Shown here one piece after another: positions 55,767 to 64,000 of a DNA stretch of 64,000 bases; the first letter of the stretch is position 1; each line of letters starts with the position of its first letter. The stretch is from an uncultured Hungatella sp. (GTDB lineage: Bacteria; Bacillota; Clostridia; Lachnospirales; Lachnospiraceae). The notes beneath the pieces were generated by a model, which saw nothing but the letters and a program-made list of their open reading frames with translations, made no database searches and was not told the origin of the DNA. The stretch is from the NCBI GenBank assembly GCA_949879795.1, contig CATLBR010000015.1, positions 16,886-80,885 of the forward strand, read 5' to 3'. The position numbers and the translations under genes were made by a program.

Positions 55767-55982
55767 TTATCTCTCAATGTATCGGCATACGCCACCTACC
55801 AAGTCGTCGGAACCCATCCTAATTGTGAAACTCCGTTTCACAAGCGTTCCTCTCTCATATAGTTTTTGGTTTGCTGCGATACTTACTCGTAAAACCGCCT
55901 CGATATTATTCTTACCACATGGATCTGTCGGTTTCTCCGTGTTTTTGATGAAGACTTCTACAGCCGCTCTTTTCCATTTGTC
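55767..55982 (-). pseudogene. In-frame coding-like remnant after the amber stop of the accessory gene
   Basis: Directly after the TAG of the 55983-58028 gene, the same frame stays open for 71 codons: DKWKRAAVEVFIKNTEKP, then NNIEAVLRVSIAANQKLYE and RMGSDDLVGGVCRYIER. The segment looks protein-like but I do not recognise a family. It may be a separate gene remnant that happens to be in frame. Confidence 0.3.
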
Positions 55983-58028
55983 CTATTGCATATCTGCCAA
56001 ACGTCTTTTTATTTCTATGATCTTTTCTGGCCTAATCAAATATTCCTCATATAATTTCTTTGTATACTCTTTTTCAACCTTTCCTACAAGTTTTTTATAC
56101 AGTTTAAAAAAATCAAATTTTTCCCCATCTAATATTGAAATCAAAGAACTAATCATCGGCGGAACAATAGCCAATAAAATTGGAATGACTAGTTTCACAT
56201 TTTCGTTTCCCTTTATAAAAAAAATCAAAATTCCTACATAGTATAAAATAGTTAACCCAATAATAAAAGTTCTAATTCTGTTTAACCTATTAGCAATTCT
56301 CATATCTGCTTTTTCTTTACGCTTCTCTATATCTGCCAACTGATTTTTTAAATCATCTTTCCGCTTTGCAATTAGTTCGTCATTCTGTTGTCGCATATAT
56401 TCGCTTTGTTCTTTTGCTTGCTTTTGAATTACATTTACCTTCTCTTCTTGATGCTTAATTACATCTACCAAGGCACTCCTCTCTTTCTCTAAATCCTGCA
56501 ATTTATTTGCAAGCAATTCCTTTTCTGACTGATGAATAACTAATTGTTCTTCAGAAATAAACGAAAGTATATCTTCAACTACCCCTTTTCCAATATCTTC
56601 AGGTTTTTTTATCTCTTCGCGCAAAAGCAATATGCTATCAGCCAATTGATCCTCATTAATCTCTTGTCTGTGATACTTATCTTTTTCCTGTTCAAATTTA
56701 ACCGCAACATTTTGAGTTAAAATTTTTGATAATACAATTTTAGATTTAACCAATACACTAAATGATGTTGGAAACTCATTTGCACCAAATCCCTTATTCA
56801 AATCAAACCATAGCCTATTTGTTAATGTATACATATTGACCGCCAACGGTGTACATGTAAAATCTCCACAAAATTCTGTGGCCATTTTTAACATTTTTCC
56901 TGTCTCTGTCAGAACAATATATTTACTCCGTTTCAAATCTTTTGAATGATTATTTTTTCTCAAAATATTCACATAATTCAAATGTTTGATATATCTTAAT
57001 TTATCATCAGTAAGCTGATATTTCTTTATTGCTTCCTCACTTTCCAAATTATATTTATGGTACTTGTCCGCATAATAATTAGTCTCGTCTTCTTTTTTAA
57101 TCAATTTATTTTGAAGTAAAGAATTAAAATATGCTTTTTTATCGATTACATCAGCAGCACTATGGCATCCTTTTACTATTTCTGCCATAGCATAATTGTC
57201 CACTGTCACTAAAGATTTTCCTTCAACTATGTCAATTGCTCTAGCAAAGAAAGAGTCAATTTCATCCGATACTTCTTTAAAATAATGGACTTTTATCACC
57301 TTCTTTTTATTTTTTAAATTCATTTCACTAATAAGCGAAAACAGTTCTTCCGCAAGTCTTTGAAATACTATTCCATTATATCCCGCCAAATGGAAAAGGA
57401 TTTCATTCTCAACATATATGATTATTTCATCTTTCCATGCCGAATTATCGGATATGTCACTATTATAATTCAATCCAGCAAAAAGAACAGCCCCCTCTTT
57501 AATTTGTGCTAAATGCGATTGAAACATCTCATCGGACTCATTCTCCAAAATGAAAGCACTAATCAATTCGGAAAAGCCATTATGAACCGTATCATCCAAT
57601 AAAAAAGAGCAAAATTCTCGTTGCAATTTTATCCGCTGTTCAATAGATAATGTACCTTTCCTTTCTTCAACATACTTGATAAGATTATTAGCTATATTCT
57701 CGTTTTTTATAGAAATATTTTCTATAGTAGACGAGACAACATCTGTTTCACTCATTACCATAGCAACATTTACTGTATACTGATTATTATTACGCGAAAT
57801 ATAATCCAACCTTTTCAATGAAGACTGAATCACATACTCAGGAATAAAAAAACCAAATTGAGAATTAATTTCCTCCGTTATTTGTGTAATTCCAAACAAA
57901 TATAACTTCTGAGATATGATAATACTTTCCGCAAACTTTGAAACAACATAATATATGTCATGTTTGCCATCATCATACAATTGCCGATATGTAACGTATG
58001 ATGCTAAACTTTTTATTTCATTGGTCAT
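55983..58028 (-). CDS. Unknown AT-rich membrane coiled-coil protein, third gene of the restriction-modification locus
   Basis: The 681-residue protein has no family I recognise. The first 480 residues are mostly helical and Asn/Lys/Ile-rich. About 490-580 is a long Lys/Glu/Gln coiled coil (EKELLANKLQDLEKERSAL, QAKEQSEYMRQQNDEL). Two membrane helices follow (about 587-605 and 612-633), then a basic tail. Base composition is clearly more AT-rich than the window average, pointing to transfer. It starts 44 bases after the restriction enzyme gene on the same strand, so it is probably co-expressed and may be a membrane-linked defence accessory; that role is inference. Confidence 0.7.
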   Translation of the reverse strand: MTNEIKSLASYVTYRQLYDDGKHDIYYVVSKFAESIIISQKLYLFGITQITEEINSQFGFFIPEYVIQSSLKRLDYISRNNNQYTVNVAMVMSETDVVSSTIENISIKNENIANNLIKYVEERKGTLSIEQRIKLQREFCSFLLDDTVHNGFSELISAFILENESDEMFQSHLAQIKEGAVLFAGLNYNSDISDNSAWKDEIIIYVENEILFHLAGYNGIVFQRLAEELFSLISEMNLKNKKKVIKVHYFKEVSDEIDSFFARAIDIVEGKSLVTVDNYAMAEIVKGCHSAADVIDKKAYFNSLLQNKLIKKEDETNYYADKYHKYNLESEEAIKKYQLTDDKLRYIKHLNYVNILRKNNHSKDLKRSKYIVLTETGKMLKMATEFCGDFTCTPLAVNMYTLTNRLWFDLNKGFGANEFPTSFSVLVKSKIVLSKILTQNVAVKFEQEKDKYHRQEINEDQLADSILLLREEIKKPEDIGKGVVEDILSFISEEQLVIHQSEKELLANKLQDLEKERSALVDVIKHQEEKVNVIQKQAKEQSEYMRQQNDELIAKRKDDLKNQLADIEKRKEKADMRIANRLNRIRTFIIGLTILYYVGILIFFIKGNENVKLVIPILLAIVPPMISSLISILDGEKFDFFKLYKKLVGKVEKEYTKKLYEEYLIRPEKIIEIKRRLADMQ

Positions 58029-58072
58029 CTTCGCTTTTGTGTCTCCTTATTATCAATTTTGTTAAATCTTCA

Positions 58073-58948
58073 TCACACCGCTAAATCCAGCGGCAAATCA
58101 GAAATATCCTTCAACCGTTTTCCACGTACAAGCGTCTCCAAAGTTTCAACTGCATCCTCAGAACCGACTTCGTTCACTGCGCGAACCAATTCGTAAAGTG
58201 CGGAATGATACACACAATCAATATCTCCTGTGCCAAGCGCCAAGGAAGCCAAGCGATTCGGCATAGGCTCCGCTGTTACCACGACGATATGCGGAAGATA
58301 TCCCTTCCTATTACGAATCAAATTTAACGCTTCCGTTCGGCTATTCTGCGCCCGATCACTTCGCATTGTATATTTTGCTGACACACTGGCATGAAGTAAA
58401 GGTTTCCCGCCATTTGATTTCCTAATATCCGCCATCTTGCTAATATTATCATCAACTATGTATTGTTCAGCGTTAATTTCTTCATCTTCATAAAGGCCAC
58501 GGTAAATAACCACATCTGGCGCAACAAGATAATCGTTTCCCAGCGCTGCCGCCAACTGCGCGTTTTCCGCTGTCAACGCATTCAAATACGTCAAATGTTC
58601 ATATTGTTCAAAGTCACTTGTTTTAATCTTGTTATTATTGCCAAGCTGCAATATCCACCATTGACCCGGGCGAAGATTTTGCAGATATGGAAATGTTTCC
58701 CGCAAAAATTCCATCGTCAATAACTCAAACTGTTTTCCCAGTGTCTGCCCAGAAATTTTATCAACAGAATTAATTTTATGATGATGTTCGTCCACTAAAA
58801 TTTCTATAATTTTACCCGCTATTGCCTTTGAGCCTCTGCTACTGGTATCAGCATTTGAGGCTACGCCTGCCCTGGTCAATGTTAATGTATTCGTCTCAAA
58901 CAACCGCTCGTGAAAGCGAAATCTCGCATTCGCTATTAACGCATCCAT
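58073..58948 (-). CDS. NgoMIV-family type II restriction endonuclease, predicted site GCCGGC
   Basis: This is a 291-residue endonuclease. E75 (KQFELL), D145 (VAPDVVIYRG), S190 and K192 (HASVSAKYTM) match the NgoMIV active site. R196, D198 and R199 (RSDRAQN) match its CCGG-reading residues. All are offset by a constant five residues from the published NgoMIV numbering as I recall it, and the spacing is conserved. Further family blocks are GTGDIDCVYHSALYELV and RLKDISDLPLDLAV. It overlaps the end of the methyltransferase gene by 53 bases. The GCCGGC specificity is inferred from this conservation. Confidence 0.88.
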   Translation of the reverse strand: MDALIANARFRFHERLFETNTLTLTRAGVASNADTSSRGSKAIAGKIIEILVDEHHHKINSVDKISGQTLGKQFELLTMEFLRETFPYLQNLRPGQWWILQLGNNNKIKTSDFEQYEHLTYLNALTAENAQLAAALGNDYLVAPDVVIYRGLYEDEEINAEQYIVDDNISKMADIRKSNGGKPLLHASVSAKYTMRSDRAQNSRTEALNLIRNRKGYLPHIVVVTAEPMPNRLASLALGTGDIDCVYHSALYELVRAVNEVGSEDAVETLETLVRGKRLKDISDLPLDLAV

Positions 58949-59948
58949 CTTCTAAACACTTCTTTATTTTTTCTCCTACCGCCTGCGCTACTGGCGGAGG
59001 AAACGCATTTCCAATCATACGACATGCCGCTGTTTTCTTTTTACCAAAGATCCAGGTATCGGGAAATTCCTGTACACGGGCCATCATTCTGCTTGTCAAA
59101 CGCGGCATTCCCTCAAAACCTACTTCCGGCGCTTCATTTGCTACACCTCTTCCATCCACTCCCAGCTCAGCCCATGCTTTCCTTGCCCTTGCCGGTCCCA
59201 AATCTGGTCCTCCATGTTTTTTAGAACCGCCAACTAAAGTAGGCGCGATCTTATTCGCGTTTTTTGCCCAAAGTTTCGCACCAGCCCATTTATTTTCTGC
59301 CATTAAGTCATACAATGCCTCACCAACGGTCGACGCACATCCTGGATTTGCCTCTGGGTATGAGAAAAAAACATTTTCTTCTTTTCGTATCGCGACAATT
59401 ACCACGCGAGGGCGCAGCTGCGGAACACCAAAATCAGAAGCATTTAATAAACTAATCTGTGTATCATATCCGAGATTTTCGATTGATTTAAGAATATGGT
59501 TTCGATACTCATCAAAGCCTCTATCTAAAAACCCCCTCACATTTTCCAGCATAACAGCCCTTGGCTCAATTTCTTTAATCAATCTGATCGCCTCAAGGAA
59601 CAAATCTCTCTCATCCCCTTTTCCCAATCGCTTACCGGCGATTGAGAAGGGGGGGCACGGCACACCGCCCGCCAGCAAATCTACTCCTCGAATAGGTTTT
59701 CCATCAAAATCATGAACATCCGCGCATATCACGTTCCATTCAGGACGATTTAACTTCAATGTTTTACAATACTCTACTTCATATTCAACAAGCGCAACAT
59801 GAGTGAATCCAGCCAATGAAAGTCCTAAAGCCTGACCACCCGCTCCTGCGCATATTTCAACCGCTCGGATAGTCCACATATATCCCCCGGCCGGCGCCTG
59901 ACCACCCGCTCCTGCGCATATTTCAACACAAGTTAATGGCCTTTGCAC
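58896..59948 (-). CDS. DNA (cytosine-5) methyltransferase of the restriction-modification system
   Basis: The 350-residue C5 methylase has motif I ICAGAGGQALGLSLAGF, motif IV GGVPCPPFSIAG (catalytic Cys near 98), motif VI MLENVRGF and motif VIII QLRPRVVIVA. It protects host DNA at the site cut by the overlapping endonuclease. Motif I occurs twice at the N-terminus because of a 66-base in-frame duplication. GTG 59948 has AAGGAGG 7 bases upstream. A second possible start, ATG at about 59879 before WTIRAVEICAG, has its own GGGGG site, so two N-termini are possible. Confidence 0.93.
   Translation of the reverse strand: MQRPLTCVEICAGAGGQAPAGGYMWTIRAVEICAGAGGQALGLSLAGFTHVALVEYEVEYCKTLKLNRPEWNVICADVHDFDGKPIRGVDLLAGGVPCPPFSIAGKRLGKGDERDLFLEAIRLIKEIEPRAVMLENVRGFLDRGFDEYRNHILKSIENLGYDTQISLLNASDFGVPQLRPRVVIVAIRKEENVFFSYPEANPGCASTVGEALYDLMAENKWAGAKLWAKNANKIAPTLVGGSKKHGGPDLGPARARKAWAELGVDGRGVANEAPEVGFEGMPRLTSRMMARVQEFPDTWIFGKKKTAACRMIGNAFPPPVAQAVGEKIKKCLEDGCVNSECEISLSRAVV
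59830..59927. repeat. 32-base direct repeat, period 66, in the methyltransferase start
   Basis: The 32-base unit starting GCCTGACCACC occurs at 59830-59861 and 59896-59927, identical and 66 bases apart (22 codons). The sequence between the copies contains GCCGGC at 59890-59895, the predicted recognition site of the system, and a second ribosome-binding-like GGGGG. Confidence 0.95.
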
Positions 59949-60430
59949 TATATATCCTCCTTATCTCTTCATACATCATCACTTATAGTAAGATTGTCAT
60001 CAGGGCTTTTGTACTCAATCAAAGTCTAATATACCTCTGCCAGAACTCAACCCCAACTCAGCGGCCCCATAAAAACCGAAATGCCACTGGATCTTGGTGG
60101 TCACAAGGTTATCTCCCATCCATCTCCTCCTGCTCTTAATTTTTTTAGGGATTTAAAAGCAGGATTTCGATAGAAAGATCAGAACTTTCAAAGATACAGC
60201 GTCTGCTGTAGAATCGGTGTCCTATCCTTTTAGGGCTAACCGTGGAAATCATTGCTTTGGGGATATTATAGCACGGAATGGGGGGTGGGGCAAGAGAGGA
60301 TTTTACTAGGGATCTATAAATGAGCAAATTTGAATTTTTACCAAAATTGCTTTAAATGCGTTAAAACTAAAGACACCATACCTTTTTGGGTGTATACTGT
60401 TTTTGCCTAGAAAACAATAACCTACAAAGG
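59949..60430. other. Gene-free stretch between the methyltransferase gene and IS remnant
   Basis: No supported gene was found. Short frames on either strand lack ribosome binding sites. The sequence is AT-rich near both ends, as expected for the methylase promoter and an IS boundary. Confidence 0.6.
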
Positions 60431-61291
60431 ATGATGTCTTATAGAGAACAGTATATACCATTCAACGCTGCTTTACAACTGCTTTAAGAACTTAAATTTA
60501 TGCCGTGTCTTCCCCCAGACTGTCATGAAGCATATCATGGCCATACTGATATCCGTCTTTTCCCTTGGATATCATGGGATGACGCCAAACCGGAAGACAT
60601 ACTGAAGCACACCGTCATCCAGTTCATCTATAAAGAAGCCCAGCAGTCTGGAAAGCCTGTGTTCTGCATCGTGGACGATACCTTCTCGTCAAAAACAAAG
60701 CCTTCGTCACGGGCTCTGCACCCGATTGAAGATGCATACCACCAATCTCACCTGAAGGGGAAGCAGGACTATGGGCACCAGGCCGTAGCTATCATGCTCT
60801 CCTGCAACGGCATTGTCCTTAATTATGCCATCGTCATGTACGACAAGTCCAAATCAAAGGTAAAGATCGTACAGGAGATTGCGGATGATCTGCCCGTACC
60901 GCCGGTTGTCTCCTATTTCCTCTGCGACAGCTGGTATACATGCGGCGACATCATGGACACCTTTATCAAAAAGGGCTTCTATACCATTGGTGCTCTGAAG
61001 ACGAACCGGGTGCTGTATCCCTGCGACATAAAGCAGAAGGCAGGCGAGTTCGCCCTTCATTTGCGGAAGACAGATGCTGCTGTCAGCCTCATGACCGTTG
61101 GCAGCCGGAGCTACTACGTCTACCGATATGAAGGGAGCCTCAACGGTATCGAAAATGCAGTAGTTCTAATCAGCTATCCAAAGGACGCGTTCTATGTCCC
61201 CAAAGCCCTACGGGCTTTTATCGGCACGGATGTCTCCTTAAGTACCCGAGAGCTCCTGAACATATATGTGGGACGGTGGCCGGTTATGCGG
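60431..61291 (+). pseudogene. Broken DDE transposase (IS4/IS701-like)
   Basis: The frame begins at ATG 60431 (MMSYREQYIPFNAALQLL) and hits an in-frame TAA at 60485. It continues in frame through CIVDDTFSSKTKP (first catalytic Asp region), QDYGHQAVAIMLSCNGIVL and YFLCDSWYTCGDIM (second Asp). It is cut off after LLNIYVGRWPV, just before the region with the catalytic Glu, by the inverted-repeat element at 61292. An internal deletion near the N-terminus is also likely because the N-terminal domain is very short. It is not functional. Confidence 0.78.
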
Positions 61292-61389
61292 ATATCGGCA
61301 TACCCCCCATATGCCGATATTTTAGAAATGCCGATTTGTAGCCTTCTGAAATATCGGGTATATAGCACTTTATAAGTTATCGGCATTTC
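61292..61389. mobile_element. Small inverted-repeat element inserted in the transposase (MITE-like)
   Basis: ATATCGGCATA (61292-61302) and TATGCCGATAT (61310-61320) are perfect arms. GAAATGCCGAT (61325-61335) and ATCGGCATTTC (61379-61389) form a second pair. All four share a TGCCGAT core. The cluster of about 98 bases interrupts the transposase frame and looks like nested ends of a miniature element. No target-site duplication was established. Confidence 0.45.
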
Positions 61390-61425
61390 TTACTATAGAG
61401 ATGTAACAATTATCGCTATAGTAAG
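61389..61425. repeat. 10-base inverted repeat before the recombinase fragment
   Basis: CTTACTATAG and CTATAGTAAG are perfect arms with a 17-base loop, 11 bases before the ATG at 61436. It could be an operator or core recombination site for the adjacent recombinase. Confidence 0.5.
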
Positions 61426-61435
61426 GAGACCCCAT

Positions 61436-61597
61436 ATGGCAAGAACCTATCCAGCATTGAAGCCATTGACAGAACAACTCATGAAGGAGGTAAGGGACTA
61501 CGGGATACGCGAAGTGTCCACCGGGCAGTACCAAAACGTATACATTTTGGCACCCCTGTTTTCTATATATCTCCCAACAGAATATCACAATTTTTAA
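61436..61597 (+). pseudogene. N-terminal fragment of a tyrosine recombinase
   Basis: The frame reads MARTYPALKPLTEQLMKEVR, then DYGIREVSTGQYQNVYI, resembling the SAM-like N-terminal domain of site-specific integrases found in Firmicute transposons. After about 38 residues the similarity ends and the frame closes at 61597. AAGGAG precedes the ATG. No catalytic domain remains. Confidence 0.45.
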
Positions 61598-61639
61598 ACT
61601 CTTCTTAACCGGAATCGAATAAATCTCTCTGATAATACA

Positions 61640-61690
61640 AAAAGGTGTAAAGCCCCTGATTTTCTGGAACTGCCAGGGGCTTTACACTTC
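61640..61690 (-). terminator. Intrinsic terminator of the flavoprotein gene
   Basis: Perfect 14-base arms GTGTAAAGCCCCTG and CAGGGGCTTTACAC enclose a 15-base loop. TTTTT follows on the minus strand. It lies 25 bases after the flavoprotein stop. Confidence 0.9.
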
Positions 61691-61711
61691 TTTTTTCTAA
61701 ATTTTTCCTGC

Positions 61712-63658
61712 TTATTTTAGCGCCTCGGCGATCTGTTCTGCCGCCAGCTTCCCGGAAGTCACCGCCCAGCCGTTGTTGGCTCCGGAAGGTGAATCGTCGC
61801 CCATGACACCGCCTACCACCTCTCCTGCCGCATACAGGCCGCTGACAGTCTCGCCGGAGGTATTCTGCACTTCCAGAGAATCATTGATCACCAGACCGCC
61901 CATGGTAGTGGCAAACCGGGGCTTCTGCTCCACCAGGTAGTATGGACCGTCTCCGATCTCCATGGTCATATAGTCTGCCGCCCTGCCGAATTCCTCGTCA
62001 GAGCCCGACTGTACATAACCATTGTAGGCCTCCACCGTGGTTTTCAGAGTCTCCGGGTCCATGCCCGCTGTCTCGGCTACCTCCTCCAATGTCTCTCCGT
62101 GGATGAACACAGGCGTGGCAGAACCGTTCAGCTCCAGGTATCCGTCGATATCCTCCTGGCTGATGCCCGCTCCGCCAAGTTTGGTCTTCCACACGGAGAA
62201 GGTCTCCTCATCCATAAGGAGATAGAGCATCTGACCCTCCTGGGTGAGCTCGGTCTCCAGGATGGTGCGGTTAGAGGCCTTCTCATTTACCACACGCCTG
62301 CCCTCCGAGTTGACCAGAATGGCACTCATGGTCCATGCCGCGATGTTGCCGCCGATGGTGGACTTGGCGATTCCCTCCGAAACCTCGATTCCGTTAGGAT
62401 AGCGCTTGCCGTACTCCATCAGGCGGGTGGCGGCATCCACATCCTCTGCGGTGGCCATGACCACACCGTCTCCCGTGGACGAAACCGGACCATAGTACAG
62501 AGCCTGCTGCATCTCTTCGTTGAGCAGCTCTTTATTGTTGCCGTACCCTCCGGTAGCCATGAGAACAGCCCTGGCGTTGATCGTGTAGTCCACGCTGTCG
62601 CTGCTGGCCTTGACCCCGACTACGGCGCCGTCGTCATCGGTCAAAAGCTCCGTGGCCCTTGTCTCCAGAAGTACAGTGGCATCTGTAGCCGCGATCGCCT
62701 GTCTCATGGCCTCCGCCGCGCCGGCGCCGCTTCCCGTATATGCCAGCTCTCTGTCATAGGTGTACTCTGCCAGCTTGTGCAGACCGCTCTCAGTGTCAAA
62801 GGTCACGCCCTGTGCCTGGAGCCAGTCGCTGGTGGCGCCTACATTCTCCGCGTACAGAGTCAAAAGCTCCGGTACATTTAGATCCGCTCCGTTTTTCATA
62901 AAATCGTCAAACATGCTCTGAACCGAGTCATCCTCAACTCCTGCGTCCTTCTGCAGCTGAGATCCCATTACCACCTGATTGCCGCCGCTGATGGAGATAG
63001 CGCCGCCCATAAACGGCATCTTCTCCACAATAATCACATCGAGCCCCAGTTCCTCGGCACGCATGCAGGCTGTCATACCTGCCGCGCCGCCGCCTAAGAT
63101 CACCAGATCCGTCTCCATGGACTCAGCGGTCTTCTCTGTACTGGCCGCTGCCTCTACATGTTTCAGCGCCTCCGCGTCGCCTCCCGCCTGGGCTACACAG
63201 TCTGCCACCGCCGCCAGAATCGCTTCGGAAGTGATAGTAGCGCCGGCCACCCCGTCCACGCCCAGAGACTGACTTTCCACGATCTGGCCCGGCAGTTTGT
63301 CCACCGCGTTGGTACCGATCCCCGGCGTCTCCTGATGGTCGGTCACCTCCACCTTCTCGATAGCGTCCCCGGTAAAGGTTACCTCCACGGTCACATCCCC
63401 TTTAAGCCCCGGCGCCGCAGCCGTGTAGGTACCGGCCGTATAAGTCTCTTTCTGTGCCTGGGTCGTCTCGGCCGCCGCTGTAGTCTCTGCCGCAGTCGTG
63501 GTCTCCGCCGCTGTGGTCTCCGTCGGCGCCGCAGCTGTGGCCTGAGCCGCCGTCGTAGCATCCGTCGGGGCAGGACCTTTACATGCAGCTGCGGACATTG
63601 CCATCGCAGCGCTCAGCATAACCGCGGCTGTTCTGGCCTGTAACTTTTTGTCTCTCAT
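61712..63658 (-). CDS. Lipoprotein FMN/FAD fumarate-reductase-like flavoprotein
   Basis: The 648-residue exported reductase has a lipoprotein signal with AAAC (Cys near 26) and an Ala/Thr-rich linker (about 35-75). An FMN_bind domain (about 80-160) carries DGVAGATITS, the flavinylation-type motif. The FAD-binding fumarate reductase/succinate dehydrogenase domain (about 185-648) has DLVILGGGAAGMTACMRAEEL and ATGGYGNNKEL, ending with GEVVGGVMGDDSPSGANNG. Such proteins reduce fumarate-like acceptors at the cell surface, often fed by extracellular electron transfer. The substrate is unknown. ATG 63658 follows GGGAGGAAA; the longer frame to 63688 is rejected. It ends at a strong terminator. Confidence 0.9.
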   Translation of the reverse strand: MRDKKLQARTAAVMLSAAMAMSAAACKGPAPTDATTAAQATAAAPTETTAAETTTAAETTAAAETTQAQKETYTAGTYTAAAPGLKGDVTVEVTFTGDAIEKVEVTDHQETPGIGTNAVDKLPGQIVESQSLGVDGVAGATITSEAILAAVADCVAQAGGDAEALKHVEAAASTEKTAESMETDLVILGGGAAGMTACMRAEELGLDVIIVEKMPFMGGAISISGGNQVVMGSQLQKDAGVEDDSVQSMFDDFMKNGADLNVPELLTLYAENVGATSDWLQAQGVTFDTESGLHKLAEYTYDRELAYTGSGAGAAEAMRQAIAATDATVLLETRATELLTDDDGAVVGVKASSDSVDYTINARAVLMATGGYGNNKELLNEEMQQALYYGPVSSTGDGVVMATAEDVDAATRLMEYGKRYPNGIEVSEGIAKSTIGGNIAAWTMSAILVNSEGRRVVNEKASNRTILETELTQEGQMLYLLMDEETFSVWKTKLGGAGISQEDIDGYLELNGSATPVFIHGETLEEVAETAGMDPETLKTTVEAYNGYVQSGSDEEFGRAADYMTMEIGDGPYYLVEQKPRFATTMGGLVINDSLEVQNTSGETVSGLYAAGEVVGGVMGDDSPSGANNGWAVTSGKLAAEQIAEALK

Positions 63659-63778
63659 GTCTGTTTCCTCCCTGTTGAAAATTTGCAAACCTGTGCATTT
63701 TATGCATTGTTATTTTATTACGGAAGACCGCCATTGTCAAGATTGCGCAAATGCCCTGATCGGGAAACTATTAAAAAA

Positions 63779-63807
63779 TTGCATTCGAACGCACATTCTG
63801 TTATACT
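63779..63807 (+). promoter_or_regulatory. Promoter divergent from the flavoprotein gene
   Basis: TTGCAT and TATACT are separated by 17 bases. AAGGAGG follows at about 63833, but no ATG or GTG lies at proper spacing after it, so its gene is not identified before the window ends. Confidence 0.55.
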
Positions 63808-63886
63808 GGTATAGACAACCGTATTACCTGTCAAGGAGGAATCCCACAGGTCCGTCCGGTAGATTGTCCCGTAATCATAACTTCTC

Positions 63887-63909
63887 GGAATCTCAGTGAA
63901 TGAGATTCC
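63887..63909. repeat. 9-base perfect inverted repeat near the window end
   Basis: GGAATCTCA and TGAGATTCC flank 5 bases. No T-run follows. It lies downstream of the divergent promoter and could be an operator or leader hairpin. Confidence 0.6.
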
Positions 63910-64000
63910 AAGCGAAAATTGACAAATGAATATCGTGCAGGAAAAGAAGTTTGAGAAAAATGGACATAAACATTGGACATAGCGGGTACTATGCCTTGAA

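Noticed and set aside
54497..55985. Genetic code with amber read as an amino acid (for example pyrrolysine)
   Set aside because: Only two cases are seen, in accessory genes with nearby pseudogenes, and no supporting machinery is in the window; simple nonsense mutation or a neighbouring remnant is more likely.
60145..60327. 60-codon minus-strand frame between the methylase and the IS remnant
   Set aside because: No ribosome binding site and no recognisable motif.

Overview
The window looks like chromosome from a low-to-mid GC Firmicute, most likely a Lachnospiraceae (Clostridium cluster XIVa) gut anaerobe. Supporting signs are strong AGGAGG-type ribosome binding sites, a redox repressor Rex next to acpS, nnr and alr, a minimal SufC-SufB pair, a choline-binding-like BspA-type leucine-rich repeat protein, an LPXTG thioester adhesin and a lipoprotein flavin reductase. 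No rRNA, tRNA or CRISPR array was recognised. The assignment rests on family recognition by eye, not on database searches.

Layout. 0.1-7 kb is an accessory surface island: a giant LPXTG thioester-domain protein with a 115-residue Asp-Ala tract, a membrane-anchored helical-barrel-like protein, and a serine recombinase that appears to lack a canonical start codon. 7.0-7.8 kb is a graveyard of three gene fragments. 7.9-18.3 kb is mostly housekeeping: sufB-sufC, a DUF4349 lipoprotein, a MATE exporter, a CBS/CorC membrane protein, mazF, alr, nnr, acpS and rex. 18.4-22.6 kb holds a 1085-residue LRR surface protein bracketed by a 33-base direct repeat and two gene fragments. 22.8-25.2 kb carries an ABC-F ATPase and a small membrane protein.

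25.2-32.1 kb is the most interesting locus: five genes, read on the minus strand in the order STM4015, STM4014, STM4013, STM4012, STM4011. They encode an LRR-like protein, an ATP-grasp-like protein, a sulfatase/phosphatase-fold hydrolase and two radical SAM enzymes. The cluster is conserved but has no known product. A decayed AAA-ATPase gene is inserted in its middle, and the STM4011 protein carries an extra HAD-like domain. 32.3-38.7 kb is purine biosynthesis (purA; purC-purB) with an M3 peptidase and a LysR regulator. 38.9-47.7 kb is one catabolic unit: a Liv-type ABC transporter, two isocitrate-lyase/PEP-mutase superfamily enzymes, a divergent cupin and a LacI regulator. 48-52.1 kb is a four-gene phosphorelay (hybrid kinase with Hpt, receiver, CheX-like phosphatase, CheY-like receiver).

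52.2-61.6 kb is accessory DNA. It has two tandem AAA-ATPase/PD-(D/E)XK genes (one with an in-frame amber stop), an Rpn-like remnant, an AT-rich type II restriction-modification locus of the NgoMIV family (predicted site GCCGGC) with an unknown membrane coiled-coil third gene, and a mosaic of broken insertion sequences. The window closes with a lipoprotein FMN/FAD reductase and a divergent promoter.
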